Shown one piece after another: positions 46,701 through 58,259 of a DNA stretch of 64,000 bases. This DNA comes from Aphelocoma coerulescens (taxonomy: Eukaryota > Chordata > Aves > Passeriformes > Corvidae). The notes under the pieces were generated by a model that was not told the DNA's origin, did no database searches, and saw only the letters and a list, made by a program, of their open reading frames with translations. A program made the translations under genes and the position numbers. Every line of letters begins with the position of its first letter. Position 1 is the stretch's first letter. The stretch lies in assembly GCF_041296385.1 (NCBI RefSeq), contig NC_091014.1, forward strand, positions 49,432,078 through 49,496,077, in the 5' to 3' direction.

Positions 46701-49180
46701 TTAATGTTTTGGGATTACTTTGGTCATGTAATTTTTCATCATTGATCACTTAATGCTGTTGCTGGCTTTTGGGTTGTTTTTTTCAAGTTGCTGACAAGAA
46801 CATTTAATTGGCCAGTTTTGTACCTGAAAACTAAACTAAAAGCAAAGATGGCCTGAATATCACTACAGGCTGGGCTCAGTAGGATGATCTGTTTTAAGTA
46901 GCATAGCTGTAATTTTCATTATTACCTGAATCTCACCATTATTTAATAAAATTGCAGAGTATCACTGCATGACCCTAGAAATGAACTAAGGGGTTGCAGT
47001 TTTTCTGAACTGATACTCTCCCCAGCACTAACAGTACTAAAACAAGGAGGCAAGGTTACCAATCTGCTTTAAATTTTTGAAAAATACCTCACTCTCTGCT
47101 CACCTTTTCCACTGCAAAAAGAGCTCTCTGCTTCTCTCCTTAGAGCAGTGTAATTACTAAGCTACTATAAAACTTCCATTTTTTTAGAACAGTGGAGATG
47201 TGTGTTTGAAGGGCAAACAGAGATTTGCAATACCTGTGGTGATTATGGGAGTTTCTGATGGCTCGCCGTACTGCTGAGGTCAGTACGGTGGTGTGACAAC
47301 TTTATAGATACAGATTATTCAAAAATATTCTTTCCAAGTAAACTTTACCTTTTTGACTTAATTTTTTTGTCTTGCTTGCAGCAAGAAAAATTTCTGAAAG
47401 GATTATAATGCTTTAGACTTGTACTTCCTGGGAAGGAAGGTTGGGAGGTCTGCATACCTCTAAAGGCAAAGGGAAATGAATGGTCCTGGGAACACTTTTT
47501 GCATGCTTAACTTACCTTGGAGACCATGCACAAGACTGTACACTCAGCTTTTCACTGGGAGATGTGTTCTAGAATTTGGAGGTTGAAAGTGAAATCCACA
47601 GTTGTTTATCCTGGCTTGTTTTCTGGTTACTGTTCCAAGGAGTGAATGCACTCTTTTCATGCAGACAGACCTCTCTGCTGTGTCAAGGCTGCTCAGATTA
47701 ACTGTGCACCTGGAATGTATTTTCCACATCACTTGTGTAGATGTTGCTCTACCAGCTCTCCAGTTCTGCCTCTGCAGATTCTTACTGGCTACTGACCACA
47801 AATGATGCATTCATAAAATTGAAAGCAAAGTAACTAAAATTACTGTAGCCTGGGATGCCTTTAATCCACAAAATATTTATTCTATAACCCTCCAACTCCT
47901 AAGGTGTATGTGCATGTGTACATACATTGTTTCAGATATGATATGCAATGCATGCTTTAGCATGGCTGTTCTTTAATTCTGCTGCCTCCTTCAAATGCCA
48001 TTTGGTTATTTTCAGGGGCTCACTTAAGAACTGTGTGGAAGAACAAAGGGACAGGGGTTGGTAGAGTATCTGCGGATGTTTTCTAGGAAAACTTGTCTTT
48101 TGACAGGTTTATTCTTGCCATCTGCCAGGTGGACTGGAAAGAGGTACAAGAAGGGGGGAGGTAGGAATGGACCTATACCAAAAAGAGAAAAGCTATAAAC
48201 AAAGTATTTGAGGTTGACTGTGGGCAAAGAAGCAAAGAAGAGCAGCAACATGAAGCAGCCCAAAAAGATATGGAATGTTTATGAGGATGAGAATAGCGAG
48301 GGAGAGGAATGCTTGTATCTTCCATACAATCAAGAGTCTAGTAGTTTCAAGATGTTCAGGTATGGTCAACTGAGAACTTATATAGGCCTTACTATATACT
48401 TACACTTCTTGATATAATTTCATTTACAGGCATTTTCTGAGTTGCTGTATCGCTTCTAATTGATCTTTATAGTAATTTTTATTCCTGTTTAAGGCACTTC
48501 CCTCCCCCACCTTCCTCTCTGCTAAAACCATTCCCACTATCTTGTTATTGCCAACTGCATTTTCAAATGTCTCAGCTCTGTTGTTCTTCAGCACCAAAAC
48601 AGTCCCAGTAATTCAGAGCAGTAGCCTTTTGGGACGTAAGTAGCTTCTCTTTGCTAATTCTGCTGCTCACTATAGTATTTTACAGACTAAGAAATAATGA
48701 ATGAATAAAACTTAGGATTCTTGAGCAGACACCGTGACACTGGGATAAACCCATCAGCAGCATCAATTGGTCTTTCAGAGCATTGTCCCTATAGAGAGTT
48801 CTGTGTTTTAAAGACAGAACAGTGCTGCACAGTAATTTTGATTTACAATTACAAAGCCTCACACAAAGCCTTACACAAATTATTCCATCTAAATGTGACA
48901 AACTTTTGCAAGGCATCAGCAATAGTTCTGAACATTTCTTGCTTCACTGCATTTACCTTGTTAAATATTAAAAAAATAACCCAGTTTACAAAAATCATAG
49001 AGTGAATATATTGAGACAAAGTGCTACCTACTGCTGTTTGACTACCTCTTGTTTAGCTGAAAGCCACAATTCTATTCCTTCTTTTGGAGCAGGAAAGCAA
49101 AACTGGAGAGCTATCATTCTTGGGTCCTGCTTTCTTCATGAAAGCAAACTCTAAAGCTTAGAACATAATTTTATGCTTTA
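43780..49180. other. SLC25A3-IKBIP intergenic DNA
   Basis: The two genes converge here. AT-rich with no recognised gene. A perfect 8-bp inverted repeat is at 47266-47288 (see findings). Open frames of about 90 codons or fewer, for example at 44819-45085 or 48208-48417, show no splice structure or family likeness. Confidence 0.5.
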
Positions 49181-49187
49181 ACACTGC

Positions 49188-49459
49188 TTTATTGTACAAA
49201 ACAAGCAATTTATTAAATATAGCATCTGTCATTCTTTAGAAAGACAAATACATGCAGAGAGATATGTTTTTTGTTCATATTATTATTTCTCCCTTGAAAT
49301 AAGTATGACTTTCCTGTCCTGCTGAAAGGAATAGGAAAAATTTCAGGTTCAGGTGTGCTTCTAAAGGAAGCCTTTAAATATTGTCTGTCTTCTCAGTACT
49401 ACACATGATGGAGTTAACAGTCCTCAAACACTGTTCTTTAAGCAGCGGCCTTTCAGTGA
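49188..49459 (-). other. IKBIP: IKBIP 3' UTR, distal isoform
   Basis: TTTATT at 49188-49193 on the plus strand is AATAAA on the transcript, about 270 nt after the stop, so a short 3' UTR is likely. AT-rich sequence without other features. Confidence 0.55.
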
Positions 49460-50215
49460 TCAGTTCATGTCTGAAATCTTGGTTATTTCATCCTTTGCAT
49501 CCTTGATCTCAGTTTGAACTCTTGTTAGATTGGCCAATTTCTCATTCAGTAAAGCAATTTCCTTCTCCCGTCGTAACACTTCCTCCACTAATCTTCCTAT
49601 TCTCAGTGTTAGGTCATTTATTAAGGGCTCCAAGATGGCAAACTCCTTTTTAACTTTGTACATCTTAGGTTTTAAATCATTTGCAAATGTAACTGTCTTC
49701 AGAACTTTTGCTCTGTCACCTTCAAGATTCAAAAGTCTATCGGAATGCTTGTTAAAATCACTCCTTAGCTCAGACAGTGCTGTCATAATTTGTTCGATTT
49801 TTCTTGCATTACTGGATGCCAGGCTTTGTATTTTTGTACTTCGGTCGATGCTACTGGTAAGGAGGTCGCCTATATTTTTTACTGTTGCCTTTTCACCTTT
49901 TTCTACTTTATCTTCTAGTGTTTGCAAAGAATCTGTCAGTGCAGTCATTTCGGAGACCAGGCCTGAAATGCGCCTTACGTCAGTTTTTACTGTCACAATT
50001 GTCAATGTTACGTTTTTTGCTACAGAAGCTGCATTCTGTTCAGCGCTTGAAACTGCATGAAAAAGGCTGGTTAAATTCTTCTCCAGTTCTTCTTGTTTTT
50101 TAATTATGCTGCTAGACCATGTTTTCATTGTATAAATATCTTCCTGGAGATATTTAATGTGAGAAATTATGTGAAGATCTTCCAGCTGTTTCATTAAGTT
50201 CCAAGTCTTTTCACA
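49460..50215 (-). CDS. IKBIP: IKBIP alternative terminal exon 3B
   Basis: 251 codons and stop. Starts after TCTAG with CEKTWNLMKQLEDLHIISHI and ends EITKISDMN, like the human form ending IAHISDMN. Contains the conserved segments SVAKNVTLTIVTVKTDVRRI and VLKTVTFANDLKPK. Heptad-like coiled coil throughout. Confidence 0.95.
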   Translation of the reverse strand, partial: CEKTWNLMKQLEDLHIISHIKYLQEDIYTMKTWSSSIIKKQEELEKNLTSLFHAVSSAEQNAASVAKNVTLTIVTVKTDVRRISGLVSEMTALTDSLQTLEDKVEKGEKATVKNIGDLLTSSIDRSTKIQSLASSNARKIEQIMTALSELRSDFNKHSDRLLNLEGDRAKVLKTVTFANDLKPKMYKVKKEFAILEPLINDLTLRIGRLVEEVLRREKEIALLNEKLANLTRVQTEIKDAKDEITKISDMN

Positions 50216-53200
50216 CTAGAGGGATACAAAAATATTTCTAGCTTAACAACTCAATGTCAAAATTCAAGCTATACTTTAATGAAATATCTTACTATTCTGA
50301 TGTTCAATTTGAGTGCAAACCCTGTCTCTAAACTTCTGTTACAACACAACTAATTTTTTTTTTCTTGTCAGTATACATAACAAATGTTAGTGCTTCTTCT
50401 CTTACAACAAAAAATTACAAGAAGGTGCTATATGACTTTCCAAGGTGACCTCTGGAAACACAAGTCATCAAATGGAATCTTCTTCCGTATATAGGAATTT
50501 TTAAGTGTCCATAGAAGCTATTTTAGTGAAGGAAAACTCATGCTACTGCTGGATTTTTGTCTTGATTTCCTAGTTCACTCTTTTATTTTCTTGTAATTGG
50601 TTCTTGGTTTTCAAATTTGAGAGGAAAAAAGGAAATTACCTGAGTGATACAATCCTGTTCAATCCCCAGTAAGTCAGGGTAGAACTTGGAGAGAAAAAAA
50701 ACCACTGAACAGGCAAACTGAAACACATTCTAAGAGGCTAGAATTAGTTTCATACTAATCCTTTTCTGGACACTAATAGTAAAAATATCATCACAGAAAC
50801 AAATATTTTTAATTCTTCAGTAGTGCTTGTCGTTCCTCAATAGCTCAGAACTGTTTGCTCAAAAGTAAAAGACCAAAATTTAGGTTGTGGAAAGTTGTCT
50901 TGTATCCTACTTAATGTCCTCTAAGGATGAGGATTTCATGTTGAATCTCCTGTATATTCAGCTTTCAGTAGAGTTGAAGTTGATGAAAGACATTAGACTA
51001 GGGGTCATACCACTGGCAGTGTAGCCACCCTGCCCCAAAAAGATACGAAGTAGAAACACTAGACTTGGAACACACTTGTGAAAAGTATTTAAAAACCACT
51101 GCTTTATATAATAGTTTTTCCCTAATAGGACATGGAATATTAAAGTATTTACTCTGTACCCTTTCTGAAGGAGCAGTTTATTTTGAATTAGATTATGTAC
51201 CAAGATAGGGAAGTTCACTGCAATGTATTTTTATTTTGAATATGACTGTAAACAGAAATTTATACATAAGCAATAATTATATGAAACCAACACAGCTTTA
51301 TAACACTGAGAAACACTGGTTTCATAGTCTCTTGAATGGGCCTGTTTAGTGAAGATTGCAGTGGAGTTCTAGAGAAATGAATGTACAAACCCAGAATAAT
51401 TCAAGTTAGGTCGGATTAAGTCATAAATGTTGTGGGTTCATACTGTTTCTACTAAGCAATCTCCTTTCCTGAGAAATACAAAATTATCAAGGCAGTAAGT
51501 CTGCAGATGATTTATGTTGTCCCTGAGGTCCAAATTTCAATAAACAATTATCAGGCCTATTAGGTAGTACTACATCATGTGTAAGTAGGTCTGTGGATAA
51601 ACTGGATATTCCCTGGCCCCAAGCATGTAACTCCACTGATTTCATTAATTACTTTTGCAGCTCTTGGTTCAGCAAACTTTGGGAAACAATGTCAGCAACA
51701 CTTAATTTTTTTTTCCTTTGAAATGCAGAGCAATACCAGACATATCAAGTAATGCCTAACAAAGAACATCCAACAGAAGAAAAGGTTAAACTTTGTTTCT
51801 AAAGCACCAAAACAAGCCCCCCCCCAAAAAAACCAACAAAACAGCCCTTGCACTAATACAGTGACAGACCAAGACAAACATGTAAATTAAATGATGGAAG
51901 AAGAATCTAACAGGAGTATCTGTTAATAAGAACTTCGGTCTACATGTAGTTCAATGACTTCAATGGCAGAACAAACCAATGCCAGTGATTTTGGAAAAGG
52001 CTGGAAATGAGGTCTAAGGAGGCCAGGTCCTTGGAGTCAAACAAATAAATGGTAACACAGCTGCTATGTAAATACCAGCTGCTTGTACATGCCAGAAGAA
52101 GACAAGGTTCTCATTAGGGGGTACTTCACTAGTGTTTTCTGTAAGGGTGTTAAAAATGTGTTCAGTGCTTTCCTGCAGCACAAAACCAATATGGTGTACA
52201 ATACATTAAAAGCAAGGTACAGCTATCTCTACTGAGAAATACGTGATTAATTGTTCACTGTTACAAGTCCATGGAACATAATACAAAAAGTAACAACAAA
52301 AGAAACTAAGTAGTGAAAACTAAATATAAACTAAAAATATGACCTTTTCTCCCCTTAAATCTAAATTCTTTGCTTCAAATTAATTTTTAATAAAAAAGAT
52401 ATTTTAATAAATAAGCTGAAAATAATCCTTAATTTAAGAAAATATTCCTTTCCTTTAACAAAGTATTACTGTCTTGCTCTCCAGCCTCTTTCTCAGCCTT
52501 TTAGGCTGTTCCAATGTCTCTTCAGATCAATGACAATACCTCAGCTATCCTTGACATACATTGAAATCACATTATTTATAAAAAAGTGCTTTTTCATCAA
52601 TGAAAAACCTAAGTCCAAATTCACTGATCCCCATTGTGGTCATTTTCTAAGTTAAAGCTTTCTAAAGTTCCTTCTTCTGCTTCTGAAGATACTGTTATGT
52701 CAGGCACTGCTTCTAGAACAGCTATTTGATGCTGCACTTTGAACGAGCTGCCATTGGACTGTAGGCCTTCAAGAACCTTCTGCATCGCCACTGTATCAGA
52801 AACAGTTTTCAGCATGTCATTTTCCACAGCGTACAGCTGTGTCTTCAACTCCTGTATCTTTTTCTCCATACCAAGCAATTCACTTGACAATCTAAGAATA
52901 GAGTGAATAGTGTTTTCAATTGTTGGCAAATGGGTCTTGCACTCCTCAATTTTAGGTTCATAGTTTGCAAGTTTCTGATTCAGGTCTGTGTCCTTGGCTA
53001 CCAGACTATTCTGTTCTTCTTCTAGCTTTTCAACTGACTTTGCATCCAAGTTCAACTTTTGTTCAACTCTAGAGAATTCATCATCTTCTTGTAGTTTTAG
53101 TGTTCTGATATTTCTGGCTGTACTGTCTTCCAAATCTCTTACTCTTTCTGAAAGGGATTTAATTCTTTGGTCAACTTCATTAATTTTAGAAGTAACTTCT

Positions 53201-55346
53201 GTGTGTATGAACTTTGCTTCGGATTTTAAACCAGTAGCATTTGTGTTCATTTCATCCAGGCTTCTTCTCCAGAAATTTGTAACATTTTGGAACTTGTCAT
53301 TAATGCTCTGCATCTTTAGAGAGAGAGTCTGTTCATTGTTCTGAATAACAGTTATGATGTTATGAAGAGAAGATATTTCCTGCCCAAACTCAGTCATCAC
53401 AGAGACGGATGAGGCAGCTTCCTGCAGGATACTTTCAGAAGGCTCAAGCTGCATTTACAACACAAAACAATGTCTGTGTCTACTTAACAAAAGTAAGAAC
53501 AGAAAACCATTTCCATTTATTAAGAGGTAATAAAGTCCCTTAAAAGCCACTGTACTTGTTACAAAGCTCCTCCATGATGCATTTCCATATTTCATCTTTA
53601 AAATATTGTTGGTTAACCTAGCATGAAAAAGTCATGGAAAAAAGGTATGTCTGTTGTTGAATTTCTATAGAATATATACAATTTTCCATGTTTGGTTTTT
53701 TTGGTGTCCAAAATATAGCAAATCCCATGCAACATTTTGCAATCTGAAGTGTAGTATATAAATATCCAAATTACATCATGTGTAAATGACATTATTCTGA
53801 GATCAGTGCTGAAACAGAATCACTGGCATGAGCCATGTTGTGCTACCATCATTATCTGTGAGGTATCGGGGACAATTCGGCAGCCAGCACAGCTTTTCTA
53901 CTTGATAGTGTCACACATGGTAATACATGTTTCACTACTACGGTATTTTCTTAATCTATCACTTCATTATGTCTTCATATTATCAGAACAGATCTGCTAC
54001 ATCAAAATGCCTGTAAATTTTCTTCAAATCAATGTATGTTAGAATCACACACAAAAGAGGACTGGTAGAATGAAACGTGCATATATGTAAGTTCTTAAAA
54101 ATAGTTTTGTTCCTGAAAAATAATACTGATATACAACCACTATATTCACATACTGGAACAATGGCATGGAGTGACATGCTTTGTCACATGAAATAGTCTC
54201 TAAAGGCCTATTCACAGGCAAGTAAAACACATTATGAAAACTTATTTTAAATCAGTCAGTTAAATTAACAAAATAACAATGAAGTAAAACAATGACAAAT
54301 GTCCACCAAAGATTTTCCAATTAAGATGTTAATGATTACCTTTTCAGAAATTAGGTTTACTTTATTTCCCACATCCAGGATTTTTCCAGCTTCTTGCTTT
54401 AAGAAATTGTACTTTCTTTCCAGATCAGCAAATTGACCTGACTGCTGAAATAGAAACCTGCAAATTTCAAGTAAATAAACAGAAAACGTAAGTACTTAAT
54501 TAGCATATATTAAGTATTCCAGGACCTGATTCACAGCAAATAGTTACTGGTGGAATTTGTGTTCACAAAATTTGCTAGATCAATACATGACAAAAATATT
54601 AATGAAGCTGATCTGTCTTGATACTGGAGTTATGTTCCAAAAGAGGTAGAACAAGGAAGCATCCATAGATGTCTTTGCTGTTAGACTGCATGCTAAGGTA
54701 ACTAAGGCACTGATACTGCTAAGATATTTTAAAACATCTTTAACAAAGATATTTGACCTTTACTTAAAGACTCCACCTGATGAACAGTTTATCACACTGC
54801 TGAGCAAATTATTTACAGAGAACTCCACTTCTTCTGTCCAATTATTTACTGCCTGCCAAATGAGCACTTACAGTCAGATAAGCTGCTCTTCAGGTAGATG
54901 TAGTCTCCAAAGGAGTTATTTAGAATTCATGAGCAAGGCACCTTCAACACGATGTAACAGATGGAGCTTCTATAGTAATGTAATAGTAACTGCACACCAA
55001 TGTTTCCATGCTTGTGAATACTGCTACTCTTTCCTTGATCCTTCTGGCTTTAACAAGTTTATAGACATTTAGCCCAAGCACTCTGGTGACATGTAAATCA
55101 AACCACAGAATACAAAAGAAAATACTAAAACCCTCTTTAGAGAGTTACCTACCAGGTTACCACCAGGCAAACAGCAAGAGAAATGATACTCAAACTTGTT
55201 CTTGAGTCCATCCAAAAAGAATTCCGATTATTATTGGTCCTGGGACTTGCCAGCTTCCCATAATTACTGTGCTTCTCGGCCTTTTGTGAACCTTCATTGG
55301 TCTTGGATGAAGAAATACCTTTTTTCCTTGGCTTGACTTCAGACAT
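49460..55346 (-). CDS. IKBIP: IKBKB-interacting protein, alternative terminal exons
   Basis: Membrane protein (IKIP) reported in human as an ER-located, death-promoting partner of IKK-beta. On the minus strand, exon 1 is 55346-55153 (start MSEVKPRKKG), exon 2 is 54457-54340, then either exon 3A (53448-52621; 379 residues in total) or exon 3B (50215-49460; 355 residues in total). Both joins are phase 0. The N-terminal 47 residues are basic and polar. About 50-69 is one transmembrane helix (LSIISLAVCLVVTWFLFQQ). The rest is predicted coiled coil with scattered N-glycosylation sequons. Both alternative ends match the two human isoform ends in sequence and length. The gene runs head to head with APAF1 across one CpG island. 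Confidence 0.95.
50216..52620 (-). other. IKBIP: IKBIP: 3' UTR of exon 3A form, then intron to exon 3B
   Basis: Between the two terminal exons. The short form must be cleaved here, but no canonical AATAAA on the minus strand is obvious just after the stop; a weaker ATTAAA-type signal near 52390 is possible. No other gene seen. Confidence 0.5.
52621..53448 (-). CDS. IKBIP: IKBIP alternative terminal exon 3A
   Basis: 275 codons and stop, after acceptor TAAATGCAG: LEPSESILQEAASSVSVMTE, then NFWRRSLDEMN, IRTLKLQEDDEFSRVEQKL and YEPKIEECKTHLPTIE, matching the other human IKBIP isoform. The MQ that an in-frame ATG would add lies in the intron, so it is not part of the exon. Long coiled coil. Confidence 0.95.
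   Translation of the reverse strand, partial: LEPSESILQEAASSVSVMTEFGQEISSLHNIITVIQNNEQTLSLKMQSINDKFQNVTNFWRRSLDEMNTNATGLKSEAKFIHTEVTSKINEVDQRIKSLSERVRDLEDSTARNIRTLKLQEDDEFSRVEQKLNLDAKSVEKLEEEQNSLVAKDTDLNQKLANYEPKIEECKTHLPTIENTIHSILRLSSELLGMEKKIQELKTQLYAVENDMLKTVSDTVAMQKVLEGLQSNGSSFKVQHQIAVLEAVPDITVSSEAEEGTLESFNLENDHNGDQ
53449..54339 (-). other. IKBIP: IKBIP intron 2
   Basis: About 0.9 kb, AT-rich, nothing recognised. Confidence 0.8.
54340..54457 (-). CDS. IKBIP: IKBIP exon 2
   Basis: 118 nt; finishes codon 65 and encodes residues 66-104, FLFQQSGQFADLERKYNFLK to NKVNLISEK, the end of the membrane helix and start of the coiled coil. Acceptor AAATTTGCAG, donor GAAAAG|GTAATC on the minus strand. 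Confidence 0.95.
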
Positions 55347-55354
55347 ATTGTGGC
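55153..55354 (-). CDS. IKBIP: IKBIP exon 1 (start codon at 55346)
   Basis: Encodes MSEVKPRKKG and 54 further residues, then two bases of codon 65. The donor is ACCTG|GTAGGT. The eight bases before the ATG follow a good acceptor (TTTGCTTCAG), so this is probably the second transcribed exon, with an untranslated first exon in the CpG island. Unlike the GC-rich human exon 1, this one is AT-rich and lies about 1.1 kb from the island. Confidence 0.9.
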
Positions 55355-56480
55355 CTGAAGCAAACGAGAGAGCTAGAAAAAAAAACCAGAAAGGACTAGT
55401 TTTTACTTCTTACTTTTAAACATCCTCAAACACAAACATTTGCTCTTTAAGTACACAAATACATCCCCAGAAATGTTTCTTATGGTGTTTACTATGCTTC
55501 CTAGTTATGTGAACTTTATGTAAAGTATCATAATACTTTCACTAGCTTTCTATATTACAGATCACTGCTTTTGTGTTTTCTCCAACTGAACTGGCTTTTC
55601 AAGCTTAAGCTAATTTCACCTTTCCAGAAATATTTTGTCTGCTGTGGCATAAGCTATTTTAAATATGTATTTAAAATCACAAGGACTAAAAGCATATTTC
55701 TGTTTGTAGCTGATGACTGTCACAAGTTCATCAGCAATGTCACTGACGAACTTGTGTTTTACCTGTAGATTTAAAAAATATTACCTACACCACACTAAAA
55801 GGGGAAAGTTAATTTTTCAATTTTAAAAATAAAATAGCAAATCAAGCTTTAATTTAGAAATAGTTCTGTTGTAATGATTTCATGTCATCTGTAAAACACA
55901 AACATCAGTTAATAAGAAGTCATGATAGAAAAAGTCAGAAGATTCATGAAATCATGCCTCTAGAAAAAAGAAAAACTATAACTTCTTTGTGATAAAATTA
56001 AGGTCAGAATCGATTGAGGCAATATGAATCTCCAGCTCATATTTTAACCAACCAAGTGAAGTACAGATGTAGGTTTTAAGCCTAAAAGCTTCCACCATAC
56101 AGCTCAAAATAGATTTGATCCTTGGCAAAGTTGCTTTAGCATAATTTGAGACCAAACTGTTGTGCTGTTTTGTTAGATCGCTTTGCAGCATTGCCGCTTA
56201 GTCACATATCAAAATATAAGTATTTGGAGATTCTTACAAAGTCACTTACAGGGGTAAAAGGCATTGTTTAAAATCTAATCTGTCATGCAGGTACCTTAGA
56301 ACTGTTTGAGTCACAGTACTAGGAAACATGCTCTGAGCTTGAAATATGGAGAAAAACAAGTTTTTAATTTCCCAAAAAAAACCCCAAAACAATCAACCAA
56401 AGTTAAAAATGAGGCAAAAAAATAGAGATCTGAGTAGTTGTTAGGAAAAGAGTTTAACAGAGAAAAGCAAAGCTCTGCTT
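55355..56480 (-). other. IKBIP: Probable IKBIP 5' UTR intron
   Basis: AT-rich DNA between the coding start of IKBIP and the shared CpG island. Holds a striking 36-nt hairpin at 55721-55756. One possible first-exon donor on the minus strand is GGCGG|GTACGG at 56683/56682. Confidence 0.45.
55721..55756. repeat. Strong short inverted repeat
   Basis: CACAAGTTC pairs with GAACTTGTG (9 bp), then one A/C mismatch, then TCAG with CTGA (4 bp), around an 8-nt loop. Thirteen of fourteen positions pair. Confidence 0.85.
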
Positions 56481-56848
56481 TAAAAGGACGGCTTCAGCGC
56501 GCAGCCCGGTGCGATACAGAGGGATGAGCCGCAGCTCCCCAGAGACCCTCCCGGACCCCGGCCGCGCTGGATCCGCGGCACCCAAAGTGACCCACTGCCC
56601 CCTCCGTCCCCGAGGCTCCCGGCAAGCCCGACCACCCAGAGCAGCCCTGACGGCCCCTCTCCCCCGCCGCCGCTGCCCGTACCCGCCGCGCTCCTCCGGC
56701 CTCAGCTGCGGCGGGCGGAGGCGGGCCGGGCCGCCCTGCCCCGCAGGCTCCACGTTTACAGGCCCCGGGGCCCCTCCCCTGGCTGCGGCTGGCGCATCGC
56801 CGCCCGGTGCGCCACGTCCGGGGCCCGCCCGCCGCCGCGGGCAGCCAG

Positions 56849-56877
56849 GCGAGCGAGCGAGCGAGCGAGCGAGCGAT
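56849..56877. repeat. (GCGA)n microsatellite
   Basis: About seven tandem GCGA units in the shared island, close to where APAF1 transcription probably starts. Likely variable in length between individuals. Confidence 0.85.
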
Positions 56878-56899
56878 CCCGGCACGCACAGCCGGGGCT

Positions 56900-57139
56900 C
56901 GGCGGCTCCGCGCCGGCGCGGGAGGGAGCGCGGGGCTTTGTTCGGCAGCGGGCGGGCGGGCAGCGAGCGGGCCGGCCCGGCCTGGCCTGGCCCGGCCCTT
57001 CCCTTCCCTTCCCCCCCACGCCCGGAAGGAGGAAGCGCTGGCGGCGCCGCCTTCCCAGGAGCCGCGGGGCAGCGGCTGCGCCTCGGGGCTCGGCGGGAGC
57101 TCGGGGCCGGCGGTGCCGGGGCTCCGCACTGCCCGCCAG
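56900..57139 (+). other. APAF1: APAF1 non-coding exon 1 (5' edge uncertain)
   Basis: A strong donor CGCCAG|GTGAGC ends an untranslated exon at 57139, in line with the long GC-rich 5' UTR of mammalian APAF1. The start site is not set by the sequence. Confidence 0.5.
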
Positions 57140-58259
57140 GTGAGCGGCGTGGCGGACACGCAGGGCCGGGCCGGAGCCGGCCGTGAGGGGTTCCGCCTGG
57201 GCGGGGCAGGGGTCGGCGGCGGCGGCGGGAGGGCGGTCTGAGCGCCTCGGTTTCTGTTCCGTTCGCGGCTAGCAACAGCGGCCCGGTGTGAGTTAACCCT
57301 TTGTTTTGGGTATTTGTGGAGCGATTTCTTTTGTGTTTGATTCACGTGTGGCATTATTATTATTAGTTTTTCTACCGGGGAGCTCTCGCGTCCCTTTTCC
57401 TCCGTGTGCGGTGAGATAAAGGTAGGGTGGAAGGCTTTCCTAAGTGCGTAATTTTCAGTGAAAATAGGAAATTCTGTCAGTACGGCAGAAGAGGCGCTCC
57501 ATCACGGACTTATCCAAAAGCAGCCGTTCTACATCTACCCCGCTCCTGAAGGAGAGAGTGCCAGAAAAGGTGAACGCTTCTGCAGGTACCTGCCTAGTTG
57601 CTCTGTGGAGGATTTTGGACTTGTTTATGGAGCTTTCCTGGTAGGATTGTGATCGGAGAGAGCGTTTTGATCGATTGGGACTCGCGGAGACGCTGATTAG
57701 TTCTGGAAAACCTTTATGCTGTAGTCAGTCTCACCTTCTGTTTTCTTCAGACATTTGTTTTTTTATGACATGGAGGAAGAAAGCAAGCTTAGAGTCGTGT
57801 CAGATGCTGGCAGAGGAAGGTATTGCACAGTCAGTGGCAGTGTTGGGTGTTCCCTCTTCCATCATATGTCAAGATCCAAGCGTCCTTGTATGGAGTCTTG
57901 AACTTGGAGACAACAGTGTGTTTATCCCCTGCAATGAGACCCAGTCCTCTTTCTCTTTGTTGTCCCAATCACATGATCCAAGGACTTAAAAAAATTGAGG
58001 GATGTAGGGTGGGGAGAAGACCTTTTCATAGAGACATTTAGCAAGTTGCTAGTATATGAGAAGCTTTTAGTCTTTGGTTTTGTAGTTCTGAAAGTGCTCA
58101 TAAACATAAATTAATAGGAATGGGGAAAAGAATTTGTATTTTCAGAATTACCAGATGCTTTGCTACATAAGCTGTTTTAAAACTTCTCTCCTTGTGCTTG
58201 TAAGTTATGTTCCCGTTCTTACTTGATTTCTCCCCCCCCTCCTCTTTTTCACACTGAAG
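57140..58259 (+). other. APAF1: APAF1 intron 1
   Basis: 1.1 kb between the non-coding exon and the ATG exon. Ordinary sequence; open frames of about 60-100 codons have no family likeness. Confidence 0.6.

Larger units (their letters stand above)
56480..57280. promoter_or_regulatory. Shared bidirectional CpG-island promoter of IKBIP and APAF1
   Basis: An 800-bp CpG island between the 5' ends of IKBIP (-) and APAF1 (+). The two genes are known to share a promoter in human. No TATA box is evident. A (GCGA)n run lies at about 56849-56877. Open frames up to 286 codons on both strands are GC artefacts. Confidence 0.8.

Noticed and set aside
48208..48417. Plus frame with a charged segment (IWNVYEDENSEGEECLY)
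   Set aside because: Looks protein-like for 20 residues, but there is no supporting exon structure or known relative.
49530..50060. 176-codon plus frame inside IKBIP exon 3B
   Set aside because: Antisense shadow of the IKBIP coding exon.
56454..57354. Open frames of 225-286 codons on both strands in the IKBIP/APAF1 island
   Set aside because: CpG-island artefacts: several overlapping frames are open at once and low-complexity.
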